A stretch of DNA of 64,000 bases from Symbioplanes lichenis (lineage in GTDB: Bacteria; Actinomycetota; Actinomycetes; Mycobacteriales; Micromonosporaceae). Position numbers and translations under genes: made by a program. The DNA lies in the NCBI RefSeq assembly GCF_030709675.1, contig NZ_JAUZQD010000009.1:62001-126000 (forward strand), in the 5' to 3' direction. Positions 25,212 to 33,606 of this stretch are shown here, piece by piece; the first letter of the stretch is position 1, and each line of letters begins with the position of its first letter. The notes under the pieces were generated by a model. That model made no database searches. It was not told the origin of the DNA and saw nothing but the letters and a program-made list of their open reading frames with translations.

Positions 25212-25781
25212 GTGGTGGCCCGGCACGGCAGGCAGAGCCCGGACGAGAGGGACCGGGCGGGGCAGGCGCGCGACGATGCCGCCGAGGCCCGTGACACGGA
25301 GGCGCAGGACCGCGACCGCGACGCCCGCGCGCGGGATGAAGTCGCGCGCGCCCGCGACCAGGCCGCCCAGCAGGCTCAGCAGGCCGAGCGGGACCGCCTG
25401 TGGGAGGCCGAGCTGCGCGACCGGGTGGCCGCCGACCGGGACGGCATCGCCCGGTTGCGCGAGCAGGCGGCCATCGATCAGGAGCCCTCCCGGGAGCAGC
25501 TCCTCATCCTGTGGAAGCAGGCCGCCACCGACCGGGACGCCGCGGCCGCCGACCGGGACCAGGCGGCCACCGACCGCGCGGCTTTCCGCAGCCATCTCGA
25601 CCAGACCCGGCGCGACCTCGGCGCCGCGGGGACCGACCGGATGGCCGCCCGCCGCGACCGCGCGGACTCCGGCCGCGACCGCACCGCCGCCTCGGCCGAC
25701 CGGGCCGCCACCGACGCCGACCGCCAGCAGTCCGCGGTCGAGCGCGCCACGACCGAGCCGCCCGACCCGGCCGACCGCTGA
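25212..25781 (+). CDS. Charged coiled-coil protein with RD/RA repeats
   Basis: The 189-residue product (GTG 25212 or 25215) is built of Arg, Asp and Ala: RDDAAEARDTEAQDRDRDAR, ARDEVARARDQAAQ, later DRDAAAADRDQAATDRAAF and DRTAASADRAATDADRQQ. The periodic charge and Ala placement predicts long helices or coiled coils. There is no signal peptide or membrane segment. I know of no assigned function. It converges on priA; its last codons overlap the first copy of a duplicated segment that spans the priA 3' end. Confidence 0.6.
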   Translation: MVARHGRQSPDERDRAGQARDDAAEARDTEAQDRDRDARARDEVARARDQAAQQAQQAERDRLWEAELRDRVAADRDGIARLREQAAIDQEPSREQLLILWKQAATDRDAAAADRDQAATDRAAFRSHLDQTRRDLGAAGTDRMAARRDRADSGRDRTAASADRAATDADRQQSAVERATTEPPDPADR

Positions 25782-25881
25782 ACATCAGAGCAGCCCGGCG
25801 GGGCCGACCCCGGCCCACACAACAGAGCCCGCCCGACCCGGCCGGATCGATGAGCGTCAGAGCAGCTCGGCGGGGTCGACC
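25760..25881. repeat. Diverged ~72-bp tandem duplication carrying the priA 3' end
   Basis: The 25-bp segment at 25857-25881 (the priA stop codon TCA on the plus strand plus the last seven codons) recurs at 25785-25809 with 23 of 25 bases identical. The flank GCCCGACCCGGCCG recurs at 25760 and 25831. The two copies are therefore offset by 71-72 bp. Confidence 0.8.
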
Positions 25882-28415
25882 TGGACGCGGACCGGGAGGG
25901 TGGCCTTCTTGGCGCTGCGAACACCGGCGGCCTCGTGGAGGGCGTGCGCGAGCTCGGCGGCGCGCCCCCGGTTGATGCGGACGAGCATGCGTTCCTGCTC
26001 GTCGGCCGCCGGGACCGGACCGAGCACCTCGGCGCCGTCCGGGAGGCGGGCGGCGTCGAGCAGCTCGTTGACGGCCTCGGCCTGGCCGGTCAGGCTCACG
26101 AACCGTACCGCCGGCGGAAAGCCCAGCTCCCGCCGCTCGGCCAGCTCCCGCGCGGCGAACCAGCCCGGGTCCCACCGCAGCAACGCCTGCACCGGCGCGA
26201 GCGAACCGTCGGCGACCACCACCACGCGCCCGCCCCCGCGCCCCGGCTTGGCCAGCGCCGCCGCGGACAACCAGCGCCGCATCGTCTCCTCGGCCGCGCG
26301 CAGGTCGGCGCGGGTCAGCAGGGCCCACGTGTCGAGCAGCAGCACCGCACCGTAGCCGCCCTCGGCCACCGGCTCCGCCCCCGGCGTCGACACGACCACC
26401 GCGGCGTCCCCGGGAACCGTGTCGAGCACCTCGTCCCGCCCCGAGGTCCGCACCGGAACCCCCGGAAACGCGCGCCCGAGCTCCTCCGCCGTCCGCCGCG
26501 CCCCCGTCACCGAGGCCCGCAGCCGCCGTCCGCCGCACGCCGGGCACGAGTAGTCCGCCGCCACCCGCGCACACCAGTGGCAGGTCGGGACGTCCCGGGC
26601 GCCGGCGAGCCCCAACGGCCCCGAACAGTGTGGGCACCGGGCCGGGGTCCGGCACTCGGCGCAGGCCACCGACGGCAGGTAGCCCCGGCGTGGCACCTGC
26701 ACCAGCACCGGGCTCCCCGCCTGCAACGCCTGCCGGGCGGCCTGCCAGGCCAGGCTGGGCAGCCGCGCGGTCACCGCCCCCGGATCGCGGGCCAGCTGCG
26801 GATCGTCCCCGGTCGGCGCGATCGCCGGACACCGCACCCGCAGCGTCTCCCGCGTCGCCACGATCTCCTTGGCCCACCCGGTCTCGAGCAACAACTGCGC
26901 CTCGCCCGTACGCGCGAAGCCCGCCACCAGCGCCGCACACCCGCTCAACTGCGCCCGGGTCAGCAGCACCTCCCGCGCGTGCGGATAGGGCGCCCGCGGC
27001 TCCGCGTGCAGATCGTCCCCGTCGTCCCAGATCACCACCAGCCCGAGCTCCGCCACCGGCGCGAACATCGCCGCCCGCGTCCCCACCACCACCGGCACCT
27101 GATGCCGGCCGGCCGCCAGAAAGCGCCGATAACGCTCGGCCGGCCCCGCCGCCGCGTTCAACGCGACGTGCCGCCCCGCCCCGAGCGCCCGCTCCAGCGC
27201 CCGGTCGAGCCGCTGCAGATCCCGCGCATCGGCGACGACAACCACCACTCCCCGCCCCGCCCGCACGGTCGCCGCCGCGGCCTCCGCGATCCGAGCCGCC
27301 CAGTCCTCCCCGGGCAACGCCGACCACACCGCCCGCGCGGCCCGCCCCTGCTCCAGCGCCTGCAAGAAAGCCGCCCCCGCCGGATACTCCCCCCACCCCC
27401 CGGCCACCACCGGCGCCGCAACGCCCGCCGCATCAGACCCCGCGACGACCGAAACGGCGGGCCGGCCGACGGCACCATCGGCGGCAGCGACCCGGGCGGC
27501 GGGCAAGCCAACGGCACCATCGGCGGCAGCGAGCCGGGCGGCGGGCTGGGAAGCGACGAGCTCCGCGGAGGACGCGAAAGGCTGCGCAGCGGCGTCGGAG
27601 GGCTGCGCGGCGTCGTCGGAAAGCTGCGCGGCGGCAGGGTCCGCGGAAGAGGCGGAAGACTGCGCGGCGCCGGCACCCGAGTGCTGCGCCCGGACGGCAA
27701 CGACGGGCTGCGCAGCGGTCGAACGCGCGGCGACGGAATGGGCAGCGGTCGGACGCGCGGCGACGGAATGGGCAGCGACGGGCTCAGCGGAGGAGGCGAC
27801 GGACTGCGCGGCGACGGGCTCCGCGGAAGGAGAGACGGGCTGCGCGGCATCGGAGGGCTGCACGGCGACCGCGTCGGAGCGCTGCGCCCGGACAGAAGCG
27901 GCGGGCCGGGCGACAGCGTCGGACGACTGCGCGGCGACGGGCGCCACAGGATGCGCGGCGACGGGCTCCGCGGCGGGCGCCACAAGCTGCGCGGCGTCGG
28001 CGCCGGTCGGCTGCGTGGCCGGGGACGGGGGCTTGGCCTCGACCCGGGCGTGGCGTGGTGGGACGGCGAGGCGCAGGACATCGGACAGGTTGCCGGCATA
28101 GCGGTCGGCGACAGCCCGGGCCAGGCGGGCGATCTCCGGGTCGAGGACGCGCTCCGGCGACACGACCTTGTCGAGCCAGGCCAGGCGCGCGTGCGCGCTC
28201 GACTCGACCCGCTCGAGCAGATAGCCGTTGACCAGCTGACCGGCGAAGCGGACCTTGACGCGGACGCCGGGCTGGGCGGCCTCGTCGTCGTCGGCCGCGA
28301 TCCGGTAGTCGAAGAGGCGGTCGAGGTGGGGCAGCGGCACCTCGACGCAGACGCGGGCGACCGGCAGCACGGCCGCGGGCTCGCGGTCGCGGGTCGGGGC
28401 GCTCTTCGTCGGCAC
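25857..28415 (-). CDS. priA: PriA-like primosomal protein, helicase motifs degenerate
   Basis: The 852-residue protein has the PriA N-terminal 3'-DNA-binding domain (VCVEVPLPHLDRLFDYRI). It has the zinc module CAECRTPARCPHC...CHWCARVAADYSCPACGG and a C-terminal PriA domain (LGPVPAADEQERMLVRINRG). The Walker A lysine loop is absent, and the DEAH box is replaced by WDDGDDLH, so ATP-driven unwinding is unlikely; loss of helicase motifs is known in actinobacterial PriA. Between about residues 125 and 325 lies a roughly 200-residue Ala/Ser/Val/Pro low-complexity insertion built of AAQS/AAHSVA-type repeats. GTG 28415 is chosen because family homology begins there. Confidence 0.88.
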   Translation of the reverse strand: MPTKSAPTRDREPAAVLPVARVCVEVPLPHLDRLFDYRIAADDDEAAQPGVRVKVRFAGQLVNGYLLERVESSAHARLAWLDKVVSPERVLDPEIARLARAVADRYAGNLSDVLRLAVPPRHARVEAKPPSPATQPTGADAAQLVAPAAEPVAAHPVAPVAAQSSDAVARPAASVRAQRSDAVAVQPSDAAQPVSPSAEPVAAQSVASSAEPVAAHSVAARPTAAHSVAARSTAAQPVVAVRAQHSGAGAAQSSASSADPAAAQLSDDAAQPSDAAAQPFASSAELVASQPAARLAAADGAVGLPAARVAAADGAVGRPAVSVVAGSDAAGVAAPVVAGGWGEYPAGAAFLQALEQGRAARAVWSALPGEDWAARIAEAAAATVRAGRGVVVVVADARDLQRLDRALERALGAGRHVALNAAAGPAERYRRFLAAGRHQVPVVVGTRAAMFAPVAELGLVVIWDDGDDLHAEPRAPYPHAREVLLTRAQLSGCAALVAGFARTGEAQLLLETGWAKEIVATRETLRVRCPAIAPTGDDPQLARDPGAVTARLPSLAWQAARQALQAGSPVLVQVPRRGYLPSVACAECRTPARCPHCSGPLGLAGARDVPTCHWCARVAADYSCPACGGRRLRASVTGARRTAEELGRAFPGVPVRTSGRDEVLDTVPGDAAVVVSTPGAEPVAEGGYGAVLLLDTWALLTRADLRAAEETMRRWLSAAALAKPGRGGGRVVVVADGSLAPVQALLRWDPGWFAARELAERRELGFPPAVRFVSLTGQAEAVNELLDAARLPDGAEVLGPVPAADEQERMLVRINRGRAAELAHALHEAAGVRSAKKATLPVRVQVDPAELL

Positions 28416-28482
28416 CCGCTTATTCTCCCGCCGGGGTACGACACTTCCGCCCGTTCCACCCCCCGCCGCCCCCGTGACGAAG

Positions 28483-28618
28483 CCCACCGAACCCGAGGAG
28501 GAGCCCGCCGAACCCGAGGAGGAGCCCGCCGAGCCCGTGGAGGAGCCCACCGAACCCGTGGAGGAGCCCACCGAACCCGTGGAGGAGCCCACCGAACCCG
28601 AGGAGGAGCCCACCGGCT
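28483..28618. repeat. 21-bp tandem repeats between priA and metK
   Basis: Six consecutive 21-bp units, each resembling GAGGAGGAGCCCRCCGARCC plus C, fill the gap. Translated on the plus strand they read EEEPAEP or VEEPTEP; on the minus strand they read Gly/Ser-rich. Neither strand has a convincing gene. It sits upstream of the priA start and downstream of the metK terminator. Confidence 0.85.
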
Positions 28619-28631
28619 CAGGGAACAGCGC

Positions 28632-28659
28632 GGGTGCTCCGGACGGATCCGGAGCACCC
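28632..28659 (-). terminator. metK terminator
   Basis: A perfect 12-bp stem (GGGTGCTCCGGA at 28632-28643 and its complement at 28648-28659) with a CGGA loop starts 25 bp after the metK stop codon on the minus strand. Confidence 0.85.
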
Positions 28660-28684
28660 GTTCGATCTGTCAACGCGGGATGGC

Positions 28685-29875
28685 TCAGGCAGCGGCGTTC
28701 TTCAGGTCCTGCGCCCGCTCGGTGCTCTCCCACTTCAGGTCGGGCAGCTCCCGGCCGAAGTGCCCGTAGGCCGCCGTCTGCTGGTAGATCGGGCGCTTCA
28801 GGTCGAGGTCGCGGATGATCGCGGCGGGGCGCAGGTCGAAGACCTCGTTGATGGCCTTCTCGATGCGCTCGACCGGCACGTTCTCGGTGCCGAAGGTCTC
28901 GACGAAGAGCGAGACCGGGTGCGCCTTGCCGATCGCGTACGCGACCTGCACCTCGCACCGCTCGGCCAGCCCGGCGGCGACGACGTTCTTGGCGACCCAG
29001 CGCATCGCGTACGCCGCGGAGCGGTCCACCTTCGACGGGTCCTTGCCCGAGAAGGCGCCGCCGCCGTGGCGGGAGTAGCCGCCGTAGGTGTCGACGATGA
29101 TCTTGCGGCCGGTGAGGCCGGCGTCGCCCATCGGGCCGCCGATCTCGAAGCGGCCGGTCGGGTTGACCAGCAGGCGGTAGTCGCTGGTGTCGAGGTCGAG
29201 ACCCTCGAGCTCGGGCGCGATGACGTGCTCGCGGATGTCCGGGGTGAGCAGCGACTCGATCGAGATGTCCGCGGCGTGCTGGGTGGACAGGACGACGGTG
29301 TCGAGGCGGACCGGCGTGAAGCCGTCGTACTCGATGGTGACCTGGGTCTTGCCGTCGGGCCGCAGGTAGGGCACCGTGCCGTCCTTGCGCACGGCCGACA
29401 GCCGGCGGGCCAGGCGGTGGGCGAGGGCGATCGGCAGCGGCATCAGCTCGGGCGTCTCGGAGCAGGCGAAGCCGAACATCATGCCCTGGTCGCCGGCGCC
29501 CTGCGCGTCGAGCACGTGCTCGGAGTCGCCGGTGCGCAGCTCGAGCGCGCTGTCGACGCCCTGGGCGATGTCGGGCGACTGCGCGCCGATCGACACGCTC
29601 ACGCCGCAGGACGCGCCGTCGAAGCCCTTCTTCGACGAGTCGTAGCCGATGCCGAGGATGGTCTCGCGGACGATGCTGGCGATGTCCGCGTACGCCTGCG
29701 TCGTCACCTCGCCGGCCACGTGCACCTGACCGGTCGTGATCAGCGTCTCGACCGCGACGCGGCTCGTGGGGTCCTGCCGCAGCAGGGCGTCGAGAATGCC
29801 GTCGCTGATCTGGTCAGCGATCTTGTCCGGGTGGCCTTCCGTGACCGACTCGGAAGTGAAAAGGCGGCGTGCCAC
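28685..29875 (-). CDS. metK: S-adenosylmethionine synthetase
   Basis: The 396-residue enzyme begins MARRLFTSESVTEGHPDKIADQ and contains the P-loop-like GGGAFSGKDPSKVDRSAAY and GAGDQGMMFGFA. It makes SAM from Met and ATP, supplying the RNA methyltransferases RsmB and the SpoU protein here among others. The GTG start has AGGAGC 5 bp upstream. The 76 bp upstream contain a -10-like TAGACT (29919-29914, minus strand) and no SAM riboswitch. Confidence 0.97.
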   Translation of the reverse strand: MARRLFTSESVTEGHPDKIADQISDGILDALLRQDPTSRVAVETLITTGQVHVAGEVTTQAYADIASIVRETILGIGYDSSKKGFDGASCGVSVSIGAQSPDIAQGVDSALELRTGDSEHVLDAQGAGDQGMMFGFACSETPELMPLPIALAHRLARRLSAVRKDGTVPYLRPDGKTQVTIEYDGFTPVRLDTVVLSTQHAADISIESLLTPDIREHVIAPELEGLDLDTSDYRLLVNPTGRFEIGGPMGDAGLTGRKIIVDTYGGYSRHGGGAFSGKDPSKVDRSAAYAMRWVAKNVVAAGLAERCEVQVAYAIGKAHPVSLFVETFGTENVPVERIEKAINEVFDLRPAAIIRDLDLKRPIYQQTAAYGHFGRELPDLKWESTERAQDLKNAAA

Positions 29876-29951
29876 GGTGCTCCTCAGAATTCGTCGAAGT
29901 TTCGTTCCGCGGCAGTCTAGTCACCGCGGCTCGAGTGCCGCTTGCCCGGTG

Positions 29952-31169
29952 TCAGGGCATCCCATCCTGGTCGGCCCGCGCCACCAGACGCGAGGCGACC
30001 TCGTCCCAAATCCTGTCGGCCACATCGTCTTTGGGGAGTTTGCCGAGGGCCGTGGACGACCCGTCGGCGCCCAGGATCGTGACCGTGTTGTCGTCGGCGC
30101 CGAACACCTGATCGGTGCCCACCTCGTTGACCACGATGAGGTCGGCGCGCTTGCGGGCCAGTTTCCCGCGCGCGTTCTCCAGGGCGTCGTGCGTCTCGGC
30201 GGCGAACGCCACGAGCAGCTGCCCGGATCGTTTCGCCGCGCCCAGTTCGGCCGCGATGTCGGGATTGGTGACCAGCTCGACAACGGGCGCCGTACCGTCG
30301 GCGCTTTTCTTGATCTTCTGCTCCGCGACCGACGCGGGCCGGAAGTCGGCCGGGGCGGCGGCCATGACGACGACGTCCGCGTCCGCGAAGGCCGCGACGG
30401 TCGCCTTGCGCAGCTCCTCGGTCGTGGACACGCGCACCACGGCGGCGCCGGCCGGGTCGGGCAGCGCGACGTTCGCGGCGACGACGGTCACCTCGGCCCC
30501 CCGGGCCACCGCCGCGCGGGCGAGGGCGTAGCCCTGCTTGCCCGAGGACCGGTTGCCCAGGAACCGTACGGGATCCAGCGGCTCCCGCGTCCCACCCGCC
30601 GTGACCACCACATGGCGTCCCGCGAGGTCGGCGGCGAAGGACGGACGCAACGCGCGCACCGAGAGAGCAAAGATGGCCGGCGGATCCGGCAGCCGCCCCT
30701 TACCCGTGTCGGCGCCGGTGAGCCGCCCCACGGCCGGCTCGATGACGATCACGCCGCGCGACCGCAGCGTGGCGACGTTCGCGCGGGTGGCGGGGTTCTC
30801 CCACATCTCGGTGTGCATCGCGGGCGCGAGCACCACCGGGCACGTGGCGGTGAGCAGCGTGGTGGTCAGCAGGTCGTCGGCGATGCCGTGCGCGGCCTTG
30901 GCGATCAGGTCGGCCGTGGCGGGCGCGACGACGACGAGCTCCGCGGCCCGGCCGATGCGCACGTGCGGCACCTCGTGCACGTCGGCCCACACCTCGGTGG
31001 CGACCGGACGGCCCGACAGCGCGGCCCAGGTGGGCTCGCCGACGAACTTCAGCGCCGCGGCGGTCGGCACCACGCGCACGCCGTGGCCCGACTCGGTGAA
31101 GAGCCGCAGCAGCTCACACGCCTTGTAGGCGGCGATGCCCCCGCCGACCCCGAGGACGACCTCGGCCAT
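29952..31169 (-). CDS. coaBC: Phosphopantothenoylcysteine decarboxylase / ligase
   Basis: The 405-residue fusion has the FMN-binding CoaC half (VVLGVGGGIAAYKACELLR, VAPATADLIAKAAHGIADDLL, CPVVLAPAMHTEMW) and the CoaB half (VTAGGTREPLDPVRFLGNRSSG, KQGYALA, AAAPADFRP, and LVTNPDIAAEL). It carries out two successive steps of coenzyme A synthesis. ATG 31169 is used; GTG 31181 is an alternative. It follows rpoZ after a hairpin. Confidence 0.95.
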   Translation of the reverse strand: MAEVVLGVGGGIAAYKACELLRLFTESGHGVRVVPTAAALKFVGEPTWAALSGRPVATEVWADVHEVPHVRIGRAAELVVVAPATADLIAKAAHGIADDLLTTTLLTATCPVVLAPAMHTEMWENPATRANVATLRSRGVIVIEPAVGRLTGADTGKGRLPDPPAIFALSVRALRPSFAADLAGRHVVVTAGGTREPLDPVRFLGNRSSGKQGYALARAAVARGAEVTVVAANVALPDPAGAAVVRVSTTEELRKATVAAFADADVVVMAAAPADFRPASVAEQKIKKSADGTAPVVELVTNPDIAAELGAAKRSGQLLVAFAAETHDALENARGKLARKRADLIVVNEVGTDQVFGADDNTVTILGADGSSTALGKLPKDDVADRIWDEVASRLVARADQDGMP

Positions 31170-31198
31170 GACAACCCCCACGCGGACGAAATCAAGAA

Positions 31199-31227
31199 AC
31201 CCGCGCCCGCAGAACGCGGACGCGGGT
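31199..31227 (-). terminator. Hairpin between rpoZ and coaBC
   Basis: ACCCGCG (31199-31205) pairs with CGCGGGT (31221-31227), with an inner CCGC/GCGG stem. It begins 16 bp after the rpoZ stop codon and may limit readthrough into coaBC. Confidence 0.65.
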
Positions 31228-31242
31228 CTCAGGAAAGCATGA

Positions 31243-31506
31243 TCACGGGTTGTCGGTCGCCTCGGCGGTCAGCAGCCCGGCGTTGATCTCGCGCATCGCG
31301 ATGGAGAGCGGCTTCTCCTGCGGCGTCGTCTCCACGAGGGGCCCGACGTATTCCAGCAGGCCCTCGCCGAGCTGGCTGTAGTAGGCGTTGACCTGGCGGG
31401 CGCGCTTGGCCGCGAAGATCACCAGCGAGTACTTCGACGAGGTCTTGTCGAGCAGCTCGTCGATCGGCGGGTTGGTGATGCCTTCGGGGTTGGCGATGGT
31501 TCCCAC
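31243..31506 (-). CDS. rpoZ: RNA polymerase omega subunit
   Basis: An 87-residue protein starting at GTG 31506, with GITNPPIDELLDKTSSKYSLVIFAAKRARQVNAYY and EKPLSIAMREINAG, the canonical omega core. It stabilises beta' in RNA polymerase. It lies 18 bp after gmk in the mihF-gmk-rpoZ group. Confidence 0.95.
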   Translation of the reverse strand: MGTIANPEGITNPPIDELLDKTSSKYSLVIFAAKRARQVNAYYSQLGEGLLEYVGPLVETTPQEKPLSIAMREINAGLLTAEATDNP

Positions 31507-31524
31507 GAAAATGACGTCCTAACG

Positions 31525-32121
31525 TTAAAGCTGTTCGGGAGTCAGGAATGACGAACCGAGCAATCCTACCAGCTCATCGGCCGCCCGCTCGACGAAGTCG
31601 TTGACGACCGTGCGGTCGAACTCCTTCTCGGCGGCCAGCTCCTCGTCCGCGTGGGCCAGCCGGCGGCGGATCGTGTCCTCGTCCTCGGTGCCCCGGCCGA
31701 CCAGGCGGCGGTGCAGCTCCTCGACGCTGGGCGGCGCGAGAAAGACGAGCTGGGCGTCGGGCATGGTGGCCCGCACCTGGCGCGCGCCCTGCAGGTCGAT
31801 CTTCAGCAGCACCGGGCGGCCGTTGGACAGCCAGCCCTCCACCTGCGCGCGGGGCGTCCCGTAGAGGTTGCCCGCGAACTCGGCCCATTCCAGCAACTGG
31901 TCGCCGTCGATCAGGCGCTGGAACTCGGACCGCGTGACGAAGTGGTAATGCTCGCCGTCGGTCTCGTAGTCGCGCTTCTTGCGGGTCGTCACCGACACCG
32001 AAAGCTTGATCCATGGCGAGCGCGCCCGGATCAACTCGATCACGCTGTCCTTGCCGACCCCGGAGGGGCCGGAGAGGACGGTGAGTCGGGCCGCCGGGCG
32101 CGCGTCGTCATCCATGCTCAC
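31525..32121 (-). CDS. gmk: Guanylate kinase
   Basis: The 198-residue kinase has the P-loop SGPSGVGKDSV (about 17-27; Asp follows the Lys, as in other actinobacteria), the GMP-binding SVSVTTRKKRDYETDGEHYHFV and EWAEFAGNLYGTP. It converts GMP to GDP. GTG 32121 is used, with ATG two codons later as an alternative. It is 26 bp from mihF. Confidence 0.95.
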   Translation of the reverse strand: MSMDDDARPAARLTVLSGPSGVGKDSVIELIRARSPWIKLSVSVTTRKKRDYETDGEHYHFVTRSEFQRLIDGDQLLEWAEFAGNLYGTPRAQVEGWLSNGRPVLLKIDLQGARQVRATMPDAQLVFLAPPSVEELHRRLVGRGTEDEDTIRRRLAHADEELAAEKEFDRTVVNDFVERAADELVGLLGSSFLTPEQL

Positions 32122-32147
32122 GGCTCATTACTACACGAGCCGCCGAG

Positions 32148-32465
32148 TCAGTTCGCAGCGAACTCCCCCAGGAGGGCCTTACGCTGCTGCTCGCCGAGGC
32201 CACGGAGGCGACGGCTGTCGGCGATCTTGAGCTTCTCCATGATCTGGGTGGCCCGGATCTTGCCGATGCCCGGCAGCGCCTGGAGCACGGCCGAAACCTT
32301 CAGCTTGCCGACGACGTCGTCGCCCTCGGCCCGGTCGAGCACGGCGGCGAGGGTGGTCTTGCCGGACTTGAGCTGTTCCTTCAGCTCGGCCCGGGCCTTG
32401 CGAATCTCCGCGGCCTTCTCCAGCGCGGCTGCACGCTGCTCGGGGCTCAGTGACGGGAGCGGCAC
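32148..32465 (-). CDS. mihF: Actinobacterial integration host factor
   Basis: This 105-residue basic protein starts at GTG 32465 (PLPSLSPEQRAAALEKAAEIRKAR). It ends with a helix-turn-helix-like DNA-binding segment LPGIGKIRATQIMEKLKIADSRRLRGLG. It is the mIHF/sIHF nucleoid protein, unrelated to HU-type IHF, which binds and bends DNA and affects development and recombination. The gene order pyrF-mihF-gmk-rpoZ is conserved in actinobacteria. Confidence 0.94.
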   Translation of the reverse strand: MPLPSLSPEQRAAALEKAAEIRKARAELKEQLKSGKTTLAAVLDRAEGDDVVGKLKVSAVLQALPGIGKIRATQIMEKLKIADSRRLRGLGEQQRKALLGEFAAN

Positions 32466-32533
32466 CAGTTCTCCTCAGGTCCCTATCGCGCTGGCAGTTC
32501 AATACCGGCGCTTCTGTGAAACGTGGTGTGCCA

Positions 32534-32570
32534 GGGAACCAAAGGGGCATGTGGTTCCCGGCGCCGGGAA
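32534..32570. promoter_or_regulatory. Overlapping inverted repeats upstream of mihF
   Basis: GGGAACC (32534-32540) can pair with GGTTCCC (32553-32559), while TTCCCGGCGCCGGGAA (32555-32570) is a perfect 16-bp palindrome sharing bases with the first. The two folds exclude each other. They lie in the 184 bp between pyrF and mihF and could be the pyrF terminator, a protein site, or a leader switch. Confidence 0.45.
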
Positions 32571-32649
32571 AACTAGCGGTCAATCAGCCTTTCGGCAACG
32601 TGGGGGTACCCCTCACGCCGATGCGGCCGGGCCTGCTAGGCAGCCTGTT

Positions 32650-33480
32650 TCACCCGATCACGGCCCGGCAGGCGGCCTCGGCGCGGTCCGCCGCGGCCCG
32701 CAGCGCGGCGATGTCCGGGCCCGCCGAGAGAACCTCCCGTGAGTAGGAGGGCAGCACGTTCCGCAGGCTTTCCCCGAAAATTTCGCGGAGCCCGGCGGGG
32801 TCGCCGCCCTGCGCCCCGAGGCCCGGCGCGAGCAGCGCGCCGTTGATCTTCGAGAGGTCGTGCCCGGTGCGCCCGATCGTCGCGCCGACCACCGCGCCGA
32901 TGCTGCCGAGCGGCTCCGCACCCGCGTTGAGCTGGGAAATCTCGTCGATCACGGTCTGCGCGACGCTGCGCCCGTCCGCCCCGACGGCGTGCTGGACGGC
33001 CGGCCCCTCGGGGTTCGACGTCAGCGCGAGCACAAACACACCACGTCCGTAAGTGGCCGCCAAGTCGAAGGCGGGCCGTAGCGAGCCGACACCGAGGAAG
33101 GGACTGACAGTAATGGCATCGACACTGAGCGCACTGTCCGGATCGAGATAGGCAGACGCGTACGCGGACATCGTCGAGCCGATGTCGCCGCGCTTCACGT
33201 CGAGAAGTACCAGCCCACCGGCCTGACGTGACTGTCGGATAATTGACTCAAGGATCGCGATGCCACGTGATCCAAATCTCTCGAAGAAGGCCGACTGCGG
33301 CTTGAGCACGGCGACCCGATCGGCCAGTGCTTCGACGGCCGTGAAGCTGAAGCGTTCGAGGCCGGCGAGGTCGTCGGACAGGCCCCAGCTCGCCAGCAGC
33401 GCCGGGTGCGGATCGATGCCGACGCACAGCGGGCCCCGGGTGTCGAGGGCGGTGCGGAGCCGGCTGCCGAAGGTCTCCAT
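32650..33480 (-). CDS. pyrF: Orotidine 5'-phosphate decarboxylase
   Basis: The 276-residue enzyme is the longer type-2 OMPDC of actinobacteria. The start METFGSRLRTALDTRGPLCVGIDPHP gives the substrate loop and VLLDVKRGDIGSTMSAYASAYL gives the catalytic Lys-Asp array. It makes UMP, the last step of the pathway encoded by the upstream genes. A hairpin separates it from pyrD. Confidence 0.95.
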   Translation of the reverse strand: METFGSRLRTALDTRGPLCVGIDPHPALLASWGLSDDLAGLERFSFTAVEALADRVAVLKPQSAFFERFGSRGIAILESIIRQSRQAGGLVLLDVKRGDIGSTMSAYASAYLDPDSALSVDAITVSPFLGVGSLRPAFDLAATYGRGVFVLALTSNPEGPAVQHAVGADGRSVAQTVIDEISQLNAGAEPLGSIGAVVGATIGRTGHDLSKINGALLAPGLGAQGGDPAGLREIFGESLRNVLPSYSREVLSAGPDIAALRAAADRAEAACRAVIG

Positions 33481-33570
33481 GACTGGTGATCCCCTTTCGG
33501 TGGACGCGGGTGTCGGGTGGCAGACACCGCCAACGCACCCGAAGCGGTAGAGAGCGGCGCTGAGAGCCCG

Positions 33571-33600
33571 CTGTGCGGCACAGAACGCTGTACCGCACAG
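33571..33600 (-). terminator. Hairpin between pyrD and pyrF
   Basis: CTGTGCGG (33571-33578) pairs with CCGCACAG (33593-33600), with a second inner 4-bp ACAG/CTGT stem. It starts 6 bp past the pyrD stop codon and could terminate part of the pyr transcript before pyrF. Confidence 0.6.
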
Positions 33601-33606
33601 GCGGGT

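Noticed and set aside
28474..28818. Plus-strand ORF encoding EEEPAEP repeats
   Set aside because: It runs into antisense of metK, starts with a weak GTG without ribosome-binding site, and its only distinctive part is the 21-bp repeat. I list the repeat, not a gene.
29876..29951. SAM riboswitch upstream of metK
   Set aside because: The 76-bp gap is too short and has none of the SAM aptamer blocks.
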